Assembly (NCBI RefSeq): GCF_021083305.1
Contig: NZ_JAJFAY010000004.1
Coordinates: 248,001-312,000 of the forward strand
Source of the DNA: Haladaptatus sp. DYF46
GTDB lineage: Archaea; Halobacteriota; Halobacteria; Halobacteriales; Haladaptataceae
Length of the DNA: 64,000 bases
Reading direction: 5' to 3'
Shown here: positions 51,868-60,436 of the stretch, in pieces
How the letters are laid out: the number at the start of each line of letters is the position of its first letter
Position numbering within the stretch: the first letter of the stretch is position 1
The notes under the pieces: generated by a model
What the model was told of the DNA's origin: nothing
Databases searched by the model: none
Seen by the model: only the letters and a program-made list of their open reading frames with translations
Program-made: the position numbers and the translations under genes

Positions 51868-54461
51868 TCGCTCACAAGTTCGACGCCCGTGAACTCAAAT
51901 CGTGTGCCCCCGCCCGCCGCTTCGTCGAGCGACACCTGCCAGCCGTGGGCTTCGGCTATCTGCCTGACGATGGTCAATCCGAGTCCGGTGCCGCGCTCGC
52001 CGGTGGAGTATCCCGATTCGAACACCTCCTCTCGCTCCGACTCGGGGATTCCCGGCCCGTCGTCTTCGACGAAAAAGCCGTGATCGGTCGTCGCCGGTGT
52101 CGTGCGTCCGGTCGGTCCTCCCTGTTGCAGACCGCCATCCCCGGCGATACCGTCGAGTTCGCCGACGCGAACCGTCACGTCGGGGTGGCCGTGTTCGACG
52201 GCGTTGCGGAACAGGTTTTCGAACAATCGCTGTAACCGACTCTCGTCGGCGTCGATGGTCGCCGTCCACGAGGAGTCGAGCGTGGCCGACCCGGTTTCGA
52301 CCGATCCCCACGCGTTCATCGCGATGGTCCATCCGTACACCGGTTCCGTCTCGCTCACCGTCCGTCCCTGCCGTGCAAGCGTTAGCACGTCGCCGACGAG
52401 GTTCGCCATCCGTTCGTGAGCGTTCTCGACTCGGTCGAGGTGGTCTTCCTCGTCGGTCGAACGATACAGGTCGAGGTAGCCCTTCGCGACGTTGAGCGGG
52501 TTTCGGAGGTCGTGGGAGACGACGCTGGCGAACTCCTCCAAGCGAACGTTCTGACGTTCCAGCTCCCGTTGGTGGGCCTTTCGCTCGTCCTCGCGTTCCG
52601 CTCGGTCGAGGGCGGCGGCGGTGTTCGCGGCGAGGAGTTGTGCGTAGTACACGTCGAAATCGTCTAGCTCCTCCGCGCCGAAGGTGATGACGCCACGGGT
52701 GCCGAGCGGAACGTATACCTTCGACGTATCGTCCGCGGACCGGTCGTTACTGCCGACCGGCTCGCCGGTCCGGTAGGTCTTCACCGCCGCCTCCCGGTCG
52801 AAGGACGGAACGGACCCGTTATGGGCCGTCCGATGCTCCTTCGTCCGTGCGACGAGTCGTGGCGTGGTGTCGTCGTACTCCCAGATGGCGGTCATCGGCA
52901 AACCCAAGACGTCCCGTGCGACCCGAACCGCGATTTCGCTCGTGGAAGCGGTGGATTCGGCTTGCATCAGCGTTCTGGTGGCGTTGTGGAGCGCTTCGAG
53001 CGTTTCCTCCCTGTCCTTCCGTTCGGTCACATCGCGCAGGTACACCGACACGCCGTTCGAAGACGGATAGACGGTCGCTTCGTACCAGCTGCCGTACTGT
53101 TCGAAATACGCCTCGAACGTCGATGGCTCCTGCGTTCGCATGGCCTCCTCGTAGCTGTCGTGGAACGCCGTGTCGGCCGCTTCGGGAAACACGTCCCAGA
53201 TGATTTCGCCGAGCACTTCCGGCGCGGTCCGGTTGAGTATCTCCTCGGCCCGCTCGTTGACGAACGTGAACCGCCAGTCGTCGTCCAACGCGAGAAACGC
53301 GTCGGTCATACGCGCGAGGATTTCCTCGTGTTCCTCTCTCATTCCGAGGAGTTCGGTCACGTCCCGTGAGTTCAACACCAACCCCTCCACGTCGGCGGTC
53401 GCAACGTGGTTTTCACCCGTCGTTTCGAGGTAGCGCCACGACCCATCCGCGTGCCGGAAGCGGTAGGTGATGGTCGGGGAGATCTCGGGATTTTCGACCG
53501 CCCGATAGAAGGTTTCCACGACGTGCGCCCGGTCGTCAGGATGGATGTAGTCGAAGGCCGTCTCGCCGACGAGGTCGTCCGGGTCGTAGCCGAGACGTTC
53601 GACGGATGGGCTTTCGTACCGGATGATTCCTCCCTCGTCGATGAGCGTCACGAGGTCGTGTGAGTGTTCGATGAGCGCCTTCAGTCGCGCCTCGGTTCGC
53701 TTACGTTCGGTCACGTCGCGCACCGACCCGATGGTCGCCGTGCGCCCCTCGTAGGTCGTTTCTCGGACCGAGAAGTTTCCGTACCGCGTCTCGCCGTCCT
53801 TCGTCAGGAAGCGGGCGTCGTAGGTCGAAACGTCGTGCGTTCCGTCCATTCGGTTTACCGCGATAGCTCGCAGACGTTCGTGGTCGTCCGGGTGAACGAG
53901 CGACCAGACGTTTATCCCTCTGAGCTCCGCTTCGGTGTAGCCGGTTATCTCACAGGCACGTTGGTTGACGAAGATGAAACGGTCGTCCTGATAGATGTAC
54001 ACGGCGTCGTGGCTTCCCTCGACCACCGTTCGATAGCGCTCCTCGCTTTCCTGTAGGGCGTCTTCGGTGGTGGACGAGCGAACGACGTTTTCGATTCGGT
54101 TCGCCAACACCGCGTACTGCTCGGGCGAAAACTCCTTTCGAAAGTAGTCGGTGACGCCCGCGGAGATCGCTCGGCTTGCGATCTCCTCGTTTCCTGCGTC
54201 GGTGAAGAGGATGAACGGAACCCTCGGGAACTCGTCACGGACCGATTCGAGGAGGGACAACCCGTCCGTGTCGGGGAGGTCGTATTCGGAGACGATACAG
54301 TCGATGTCGGTCGTACGAAGGGCGTGAAGCGCTTTCTCACCCGATGATGCGGTCCGAAGTCGGAGCTGGCTCGACTTCCGTTCGAGGGAGTTCGCCGTAT
54401 CTTCGAGCATCTCGGTGTCGCCATCCACGTAAAGAGCGGCGAGAGCTGTCTTCTCACCCAT
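51864..54461 (-). CDS. Hybrid-type sensor histidine kinase with degenerate receiver, three PAS and GAF
   Basis: 865 residues. N-terminal receiver (1-115) in which the phospho-acceptor Asp is Glu59 (IVSEYDLPDTDG). PAS1 about 135-250 (YRTVVEGSHDAVYIYQDDRF), PAS2 about 258-375, PAS3 about 378-495, GAF about 500-640, then HisKA with SVVSHDLRNPLNVAKG and an HATPase domain (RNAVEHG, DDGPGIP). It is cytoplasmic, with no membrane helices. It is translationally coupled to the ParB-like gene, so it probably controls or belongs with the downstream pathway. Confidence 0.92.
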   Translation of the reverse strand: MGEKTALAALYVDGDTEMLEDTANSLERKSSQLRLRTASSGEKALHALRTTDIDCIVSEYDLPDTDGLSLLESVRDEFPRVPFILFTDAGNEEIASRAISAGVTDYFRKEFSPEQYAVLANRIENVVRSSTTEDALQESEERYRTVVEGSHDAVYIYQDDRFIFVNQRACEITGYTEAELRGINVWSLVHPDDHERLRAIAVNRMDGTHDVSTYDARFLTKDGETRYGNFSVRETTYEGRTATIGSVRDVTERKRTEARLKALIEHSHDLVTLIDEGGIIRYESPSVERLGYDPDDLVGETAFDYIHPDDRAHVVETFYRAVENPEISPTITYRFRHADGSWRYLETTGENHVATADVEGLVLNSRDVTELLGMREEHEEILARMTDAFLALDDDWRFTFVNERAEEILNRTAPEVLGEIIWDVFPEAADTAFHDSYEEAMRTQEPSTFEAYFEQYGSWYEATVYPSSNGVSVYLRDVTERKDREETLEALHNATRTLMQAESTASTSEIAVRVARDVLGLPMTAIWEYDDTTPRLVARTKEHRTAHNGSVPSFDREAAVKTYRTGEPVGSNDRSADDTSKVYVPLGTRGVITFGAEELDDFDVYYAQLLAANTAAALDRAEREDERKAHQRELERQNVRLEEFASVVSHDLRNPLNVAKGYLDLYRSTDEEDHLDRVENAHERMANLVGDVLTLARQGRTVSETEPVYGWTIAMNAWGSVETGSATLDSSWTATIDADESRLQRLFENLFRNAVEHGHPDVTVRVGELDGIAGDGGLQQGGPTGRTTPATTDHGFFVEDDGPGIPESEREEVFESGYSTGERGTGLGLTIVRQIAEAHGWQVSLDEAAGGGTRFEFTGVELVSE

Positions 54462-54589
54462 TTATCAATTTCGTCCTATAAACGGAGTATAATACCATAA
54501 TTGTTATGTTACGATATTGGCGTTTATGGGGATGTGGAGGCCGGACACCTTTATCCACAGGAGACTTCTCTGTTCGAACGGGGACAGTC

Positions 54590-55216
54590 ATGTTCGACGA
54601 CAGAACTGACGCGGGGCAACAACTCGCGTCGCTCGTCACGCGGGAGGGGGTAGACGCGGACATCGTACTCGCGATTCCACGCGGCGGACTACCGATAGGA
54701 CGACCGGTCGCGGACGCGCTCGACGTCCCGCTCGACGTGGTTGTCGCAAAGAAATTGGGTGCGTCCGGGAATCCGGAACTCGCAATCGGGGCCGTCGGCG
54801 CGGACGGAAGCGTCTGGCTGAACGACGAACTCATCGAGCGACTCGGCGTCGGCGACACGTATCTCGAAGGGGAGAAAGAACGCAAGACTGAGGCGGCCCG
54901 AGAGAAAGCGGAAACGTACCGCGGCGGCGACCGCATACCCGACATCGAGGGAAAACGGGTGCTCATCGTGGACGACGGCGTGGCCACCGGTGCGACGACC
55001 ATCGCCTGTTTGCGGCAGGTGAAGAACGCGGGCGCGAGCCACGTCGCGCTGGCCGTCCCGGTCGGATCGCCGAGTTCCATCGACGAGTTACGCGGCGAAG
55101 CGGATTCCGTCCTCTGTCTCGAATCGCCGCTCCAGTTCGGTGCCGTCGGCCAGTTCTACCGAACGTTCGATCAGGTACCCGACGAAGTGGCGAAGACGTA
55201 TCTAACGGACGAGTAG
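54590..55216 (+). CDS. Phosphoribosyltransferase family protein
   Basis: 208 residues from ATG 54590 (MFDDRTDAGQQLASLV). PRPP loop VLIVDDGVATGATTIA; hood region with IPRGGLPIGRPVADALDVPLDVVVAKKLG. This type is often annotated as a phosphoribosyltransferase of unknown substrate; some relatives are fused to hydrolases. The in-frame upstream start at 54506 is less likely. Confidence 0.88.
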   Translation: MFDDRTDAGQQLASLVTREGVDADIVLAIPRGGLPIGRPVADALDVPLDVVVAKKLGASGNPELAIGAVGADGSVWLNDELIERLGVGDTYLEGEKERKTEAAREKAETYRGGDRIPDIEGKRVLIVDDGVATGATTIACLRQVKNAGASHVALAVPVGSPSSIDELRGEADSVLCLESPLQFGAVGQFYRTFDQVPDEVAKTYLTDE

Positions 55217-55497
55217 CGCACGAAAAGGGATGATCCGGGAGGGCCGAACGGGAACACGGGGCGACGACCCCGACAGATAGGATTTCGTCGGGATCGAATC
55301 GGCGTTCGGAGAGCGTCGAAGCCTCAAACCGCGATCAGTGCGCGGTATAAGCGTCATTAACGATGAATATGGATTGGTGAAGAACGCACCAAATTACGAA
55401 ACCCTTAAGTACGTTTCGTCCTAACTCGTGGTTAGGAACCAAGCTTCCGGGATTCTTTGGGTCTTCCCCCTTGGGAGCCTCCGCCAACGCATATACC
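55217..55497. promoter_or_regulatory. Long leader/promoter region of tfb
   Basis: 281 bases without a gene. It contains a TATA-like CCCTTAAGTA (55402-55411) and a perfect stem-loop CCTAAC-TCGTG-GTTAGG (55420-55436) inside the presumed 5' UTR, followed by a pyrimidine-rich leader before ATG 55498. Confidence 0.45.
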
Positions 55498-56481
55498 ATG
55501 ACTACAACCAAGATACAACGCTACAGCGAGTCCGGCGTAACGGCCCACGAACGGGAACACGAGACCGAGGACGAGCAAGAGGAGGGGACCTGTCCCGAAT
55601 GTGGCGGCCACCTCGTCGCCGACGAGGGCCACGGCGAAACCGTCTGCTCGGAGTGTGGCCTCGTCGTCGAGGAGGACTCCGTGGACCGGGGTCCGGAGTG
55701 GCGCGCCTTCGACTCGAAGGAGAAGGACCAGAAGAGCCGCGTCGGTGCGCCGACGACGAAGATGATGCACGACAAGGGCCTCTCGACCAACATCGGCTGG
55801 CAGGACAAGGACGCCTACGGCAACACCCTCGGCAGTCGCCAGCGCGAGAAGATGCAGCGACTCCGAACGTGGAACGAGCGCTTCCGCACCCGCGACAGCA
55901 AGGAGCGCAACCTCAAGCAGGCGTTGGGCGAAATCGACCGCATGGCGAGCGCGCTCGGCCTGCCGAAGAACGTCCGCGAGACGGCGAGCGTCATCTACCG
56001 CCGCGCGCTCGACGAGGACCTCCTGCCGGGACGCTCCATCGAGGGTGTCGCGACGTCCTCGGTGTACGCGGCGGCGCGCCAGACCGGCGTCCCGCGCAGC
56101 CTCGACGAAGTTGCCGCGGTCAGCCGCATCGACGAGATGGAGTTCAAGCGAACCTACCGCTACATCGTCCGCGAACTCGGCCTCGAAATCCAACCCGCCG
56201 ACCCGCTGAGCTACGTCTCGCGGTTCGCCTCGGATCTCGACATCAGCGACGAGTCCGAGCGCCGGGCGAACGAACTGCTCAAGACCGCGAAGGAAGAGGG
56301 CGTCCACAGCGGCAAGTCGCCGGTCGGACTCGCCGCCGCGGCCGTCTACGCCGGTTCCCTGCTCAGCAACGAAAAGGTGACGCAGAGCGAGGTCAGCGAC
56401 GTCGCCAACGTGAGCGAAGTCACCATCCGAAACCGGTATCAGGAACTCCTCGAAGCGGGCCAAGACGGCATCGCGGCCTAA
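55498..56481 (+). CDS. tfb: Transcription initiation factor IIB
   Basis: 327 residues from ATG 55498 (MTTTKIQRYSESGVTAHE). Zinc ribbon CPECGG...CSECG (about 31-52), B-finger/linker GPEWRAFDSKEKDQKSRVGAP, and two cyclin repeats (about 125-215 and 225-315) ending in VSEVTIRNRYQELLEAG, the DNA-binding helix for BRE. It recruits RNA polymerase to TBP-bound promoters. Haloarchaea carry several tfb genes; which paralogue this is cannot be said. Confidence 0.95.
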   Translation: MTTTKIQRYSESGVTAHEREHETEDEQEEGTCPECGGHLVADEGHGETVCSECGLVVEEDSVDRGPEWRAFDSKEKDQKSRVGAPTTKMMHDKGLSTNIGWQDKDAYGNTLGSRQREKMQRLRTWNERFRTRDSKERNLKQALGEIDRMASALGLPKNVRETASVIYRRALDEDLLPGRSIEGVATSSVYAAARQTGVPRSLDEVAAVSRIDEMEFKRTYRYIVRELGLEIQPADPLSYVSRFASDLDISDESERRANELLKTAKEEGVHSGKSPVGLAAAAVYAGSLLSNEKVTQSEVSDVANVSEVTIRNRYQELLEAGQDGIAA

Positions 56482-56629
56482 ACGGCTTCGATACCGTTCG
56501 ATTTACGACAACAGATTCGATTCGACCAGAATACCGTTCAATGGAAATGCTATTGGAATGATTATTATACGTGTTTGATTTAAACGGCCGTTACACTAAT
56601 TTTGCACGCTTTTTTATCATTGGACAGCC

Positions 56630-57919
56630 ATGCCCGGCTCTCGCATCGGGTTGAACAAGCGAGTCGCCACGAGCCTCATATTTCTCATACTGTTCGGTCT
56701 CCTCATCGTTCAACCCGGGTTTCTCACCCCTCAATCTAGGGGAGAGCCACGACCGAAAGGTCCCAGCGACGTTCGACTCGTGTCGCCGAACCCGAACAGT
56801 TCGGCGAGACTGTGGCCGTTCACGAGCCGTCAGGAGCGATACGATTCGCTGACGCTGCCGATCAACGTCGTCGTCGAGGCGGATTCATCGCGGGTGGTCA
56901 ACGAACTCAAACACCGACGGGATGCCCAGTGGAACAACGACTCCAACGAGTGGCAGGGCGTCGCCAACGACGAGGGGACGGCTGGCGTCGGCAAACGCGC
57001 CGTCGAGTGGCACAACACGACGGGGGCGGTTCGGTACACCTACATCCAAGCGCCGGGTTCGCGTGGCGGGTGGACGACGGAGACGGCCCAACTCCACGAC
57101 GGTGCATATTTCGGTTCGCGCTACCACCTTCGACTATACGAGGGCGGAAAGGGGACCGGGACCTGGACTGCCATCCAAGCACACCACGAGTACTTCGACT
57201 GGTTTCGACTCCGGCACACGGTCGGGTCACTCGAAAAAGCGCAGTACTACCTCGACGGGCAGTATTACGGGAAGTGGTACGTCGACGGCGTCTCCCGTCA
57301 ACGGTACGCGAACGGGGGCATCATCGACTCCAATGGGTGGGTGTCCATCGTCGACTTGCGGCCGAAGTCGGAGATGGGACCGGTGCCAGCGGCGTTGATG
57401 GCCGTCTTACTCCTCGGCTCGGTCGACGTGAAAGGTACCGTCGTGGATTCGATTCGAACCCTCGTTTCACGGTTGGAGAGAAAAACGGTACAACGAGGTA
57501 TCGCGTTTAGCGTCTCGCTGTTTGGACTCCCGTTGTTCGTGCGCACCGCGAGTATCGCCGTCGAGACGGCCGTCCCGTCCGTCCCGATAAAGGCAATCGC
57601 CGGAGCGGGCTACCTCGTTCTCGCTTTCGGTCTCCCACTGGCGGCGATTTCCCTTCCGAGCGGACGACAGTCGACGGATTGGTTCGCCATCGCCATCCTC
57701 GCCCTCGGCCTCGGGTTCCTCCTCGACTACCGGAGCATCGGCGTCAACGTGCTTCCGATCACGGTCGTGGTACACCGACTCGCCGTCCTCTGCGTCGTCG
57801 GCGTACTCGGGGTCGGCGGTTCGTGTCAGGAGACGGACGGTCGCTGGAACACGTTGGTACAGGCAGGACTCGTCATGTGGGTCGGCGTCCTCGTCTGGCC
57901 GTTACTCGACGCCGTCTAA
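56630..57919 (+). CDS. Hypothetical multi-helix membrane protein
   Basis: 429 residues. N-terminal helix (about 10-30), a soluble extracytoplasmic domain (about 35-260) with an aromatic-rich centre (TWTAIQAHHEYFDWFRLRHTVGS), then about five helices to the end. No catalytic motif recognised. The stop overlaps, tail-to-tail by 4 bases, the Tat lipoprotein gene on the other strand. Confidence 0.65.
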   Translation: MPGSRIGLNKRVATSLIFLILFGLLIVQPGFLTPQSRGEPRPKGPSDVRLVSPNPNSSARLWPFTSRQERYDSLTLPINVVVEADSSRVVNELKHRRDAQWNNDSNEWQGVANDEGTAGVGKRAVEWHNTTGAVRYTYIQAPGSRGGWTTETAQLHDGAYFGSRYHLRLYEGGKGTGTWTAIQAHHEYFDWFRLRHTVGSLEKAQYYLDGQYYGKWYVDGVSRQRYANGGIIDSNGWVSIVDLRPKSEMGPVPAALMAVLLLGSVDVKGTVVDSIRTLVSRLERKTVQRGIAFSVSLFGLPLFVRTASIAVETAVPSVPIKAIAGAGYLVLAFGLPLAAISLPSGRQSTDWFAIAILALGLGFLLDYRSIGVNVLPITVVVHRLAVLCVVGVLGVGGSCQETDGRWNTLVQAGLVMWVGVLVWPLLDAV

Positions 57920-58971
57920 ACCGAGAACTGCATGTTCGACATCTTCAGGAACGCCGTTTCGTACCCCTCGTGACGTGACACGGTCGGCGGCGAGTCCACC
58001 CGAACCGTGAGTTCGTCGCCCTTCTCGGCGCTCGTCACGTTCGCCCCGTAGTGAAGCCCGATGTCGGGGTCGATGGTGGCGTTCAGCACGTCGTCGAACA
58101 CCGTCTCTCCGTCCCGCTTCAGCGTCGCCGAGAGGGACAGCATCGGAATCGGATAGCCGTTGTACGGCGTCCGCGGCGAGACGAGGAGGTACGTCTCCTT
58201 TGCGAGGTCCGAATCCGGAACCGTCGTGACGAGGAAGTCGGCGTCGCCGCTCGATTTTCGGCCGACGAACCGACCGGGGAGGTCCGCCTTCTCCGAAACG
58301 TGGCTCATCGGCATGTCCATCTGCATTGGCGAAATCGCGCCCTTCTGGCCCTTCTTCTCGTCCAGCGTCGTGAACGGAATCTCCTCCAACGTGTCCCGGT
58401 CGAACTCGAAGTCGGTCGTGAGCGTCGCGCCGCTCTCGAACTGTCCGGCGAGCGCTCCGGTCCGACGGACGCTCAAGCCCGAAACGCGTACCTTCGCGGT
58501 GTATTTTCCGTCCCCGTCGAGGGCCATATTGTCCCCGAAGTGAAAACCCATGTTCTGTGAGAGCATGGGCCACATCGTCCGGGTGTCGCTCCAGTCCCCC
58601 TTCGACAGTTCGACTTGGAGGCTCCCGGTCGGGAGGACGGTCCTCGTCTCCGAATCCCAGACGGAGGCCATCAGGTGTAGGTCGTCGCCGTCCTCGATGG
58701 AGACCTTCTCCTGCTGTTTGGCCGTTCCGCCGCCCATTAACCAGAAGCGATGCGGATAGGAGTAAAACAGCGCGAGACGGTATCGTCCCTGTTTCGCCAT
58801 CCCGGCCATCTTCATTCCCTCCTTGTGCGTCGGAATGTACACCGCGTCCGGGCGGTTTTTCACTAGCGGGGGAGCCTGTGGCATCGTCCGCGTCTCGAAC
58901 AATCCGGAACACCCCGCAAGCGAGGAGACGCCGAGAACGCCAGCGGTCCGCAAAACGTTACGTCGGTTCAT
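57916..58971 (-). CDS. Tat lipoprotein, iron-uptake-like (DyP partner)
   Basis: 351 residues from ATG 58971 (MNRRNVLRTAGVLGV). Tat motif NRRNVLR and lipobox LAGC. The mature protein has a Met/His-rich segment and an Ig-like domain (about 50-190) comparable to P19/Tp34-type iron-binding proteins (YIPTHKEGMKMAGM, MGFHFGDNMALDGDGKYTAKV), then a second beta domain. It is next to the DyP peroxidase and shares its upstream 32-bp element. Role in iron uptake is inferred from this pairing. Confidence 0.7.
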   Translation of the reverse strand: MNRRNVLRTAGVLGVSSLAGCSGLFETRTMPQAPPLVKNRPDAVYIPTHKEGMKMAGMAKQGRYRLALFYSYPHRFWLMGGGTAKQQEKVSIEDGDDLHLMASVWDSETRTVLPTGSLQVELSKGDWSDTRTMWPMLSQNMGFHFGDNMALDGDGKYTAKVRVSGLSVRRTGALAGQFESGATLTTDFEFDRDTLEEIPFTTLDEKKGQKGAISPMQMDMPMSHVSEKADLPGRFVGRKSSGDADFLVTTVPDSDLAKETYLLVSPRTPYNGYPIPMLSLSATLKRDGETVFDDVLNATIDPDIGLHYGANVTSAEKGDELTVRVDSPPTVSRHEGYETAFLKMSNMQFSV

Positions 58972-58995
58972 TGGTCCGAACTTGCGACCCGCCGC

Positions 58996-59027
58996 GAAAA
59001 GGGATTCTGGTACACCCGTCGAAAAGG
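58996..59027 (-). promoter_or_regulatory. 32-bp conserved element, copy 1
   Basis: Core GGTACACCCGTCGAAAAGG with GAAAAGGG flank. Identical at 31 of 32 positions to 60367-60398. It ends 25 bases before the lipoprotein start. See the finding on the DyP pair. Confidence 0.6.
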
Positions 59028-59076
59028 GATGCTGATACGCATCAAAAGGGGTTCGTCGCCGAGACACGGGAAACGG

Positions 59077-60342
59077 TTACTCCGGGTTCGGCGTCGGAAG
59101 CGAGCGAAGCGAGCGCGGCGGAACGAGGAAGTTTCCGCGACGGGACACGGTCATGTACTGTAAAATTCCGTTGTTCAACCGCTGACCGACCGAGGAGTTC
59201 CCCGCGAGGTCGGTGCCGTTCATCGCGGTACGCGTCTCCTCGAAGTCCTCGATGCTTCGTTGGAAGGCGACGAAATGGAGACCCGCCTTGCCGCCGTCCG
59301 TCGAATCGAAGTCCCGGCGGAGGATGACTGGCGAATCGTCCTTCCGCGCTCCCGCGGATTTCTGCGAGTGGCCGACCATCCCGCGCTTCCGAGCGTGGTC
59401 CTCCACGTGGTCGATGCACTCGTCCGTCATCCCGCTCGAATCGCCGAGGTTCTCGCCGACGCCCTCGACCTTGTCCTCCTCGGCGTGGACCGGGCAGAAC
59501 ATCTTTCCCACGCGCTGTTCGCGGCTGTCCTGTTCGTACCACTGGTCGAGGTGCAGTTCGATTTTCGAGATGTGCTGGGTGGTCCCGCCCGCGAACGGGC
59601 CGTCACGAACCGTTATTCGGTCCTCGCTCGCCTGATTCTTCTTGAAGCCGGACTTGAATCCCATGTAGAGCGGCGCGTCCTCCGGAACCGGTTCCGAGTC
59701 CGGAATCCCGCTCACGTCCTGATTGTCGGCGGGCAGACCGTCCCCGACGAATCCCGTTCGTCGGTCCGCCTTCTCGAACACGTCCGCGACCCCGCTCACG
59801 TCCACGCCGTTCAGTTCGTTGCGGTTGCCGAGGAGCGCCTCCTCGGCAGCGAGGACGAGTTGTGCGTGGTCGCTTTCGAGTTGCACCACGGCGTCCTGTT
59901 CGTCCAGTTCCGGGTCCTCGAACGGCGCGAGCGCCTTCGGGTCCGGAAGCACGTCCTCCGCCCCGAATCGGGCGAAGTAGGACGGGGAGTAGCCGATGGA
60001 GAACAGAAGTCCGTCGTGACCCCGTTTGTATGCACGTTCGAGGCTTCGAAGCGACTTCTCGACCGTCTTCCGTTCGGACTCGCTCGGCGTCCCGTTCCCG
60101 GCGTAGTTCAGGAAGACGAGCACCTTGTGGCGGGCGGCCACGTTGTTCCCGTACTCGTCCGTGGCGAGAAACCGGTTCCACGCGTGCTGGCGCTCCGGGA
60201 GCGTCGAGAGGTCGGACGGCCCCTTCGGTACGTCCGGCATCCCGCCACGGTCGAGGCAGGCGGACAGCGCCGCCGACCCGCCGATGGCGACGGCGGCTTT
60301 CATGAACTCTCGCCGGGGGATTCCTCGCGTCGAATCGCTCAT
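59077..60342 (-). CDS. DyP-type haem peroxidase-like Tat lipoprotein
   Basis: 421 residues. Tat/lipobox N-terminus IPRREFMKAAVAIGGSAALSAC. The DyP-like signature appears as RTGFVGDGLPA (variant of GFxDG) and the distal part as VILRRDFDSTDGGKAGLHFVAFQRSIEDF. DyP peroxidases use H2O2; EfeB members extract iron from haem. Together with the lipoprotein gene it resembles an EfeOB-like iron module. Haem His is plausibly in GMVGHSQKSAG but was not proven. Confidence 0.8.
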   Translation of the reverse strand: MSDSTRGIPRREFMKAAVAIGGSAALSACLDRGGMPDVPKGPSDLSTLPERQHAWNRFLATDEYGNNVAARHKVLVFLNYAGNGTPSESERKTVEKSLRSLERAYKRGHDGLLFSIGYSPSYFARFGAEDVLPDPKALAPFEDPELDEQDAVVQLESDHAQLVLAAEEALLGNRNELNGVDVSGVADVFEKADRRTGFVGDGLPADNQDVSGIPDSEPVPEDAPLYMGFKSGFKKNQASEDRITVRDGPFAGGTTQHISKIELHLDQWYEQDSREQRVGKMFCPVHAEEDKVEGVGENLGDSSGMTDECIDHVEDHARKRGMVGHSQKSAGARKDDSPVILRRDFDSTDGGKAGLHFVAFQRSIEDFEETRTAMNGTDLAGNSSVGQRLNNGILQYMTVSRRGNFLVPPRSLRSLPTPNPE

Positions 60343-60366
60343 CGTTCGACGCTAGCGGGGCCGCGA

Positions 60367-60398
60367 GAAAAGGGGTTCTGGTACACCCGTCGAAAAGG
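60367..60398 (-). promoter_or_regulatory. 32-bp conserved element, copy 2
   Basis: Second copy of the 58996 element, ending exactly 25 bases before the DyP start, the same distance as copy 1. The fixed position points to a shared promoter/operator rather than a random repeat. Confidence 0.6.
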
Positions 60399-60436
60399 AC
60401 CCCGAAAGTGTGAGCGGTGATCGACGGTAACTTGAT

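Noticed and set aside
56585..56594. AACGGCCGTT palindrome before the membrane protein gene
   Set aside because: A 10-bp palindrome occurs often by chance at this GC content and no copy elsewhere supports it.
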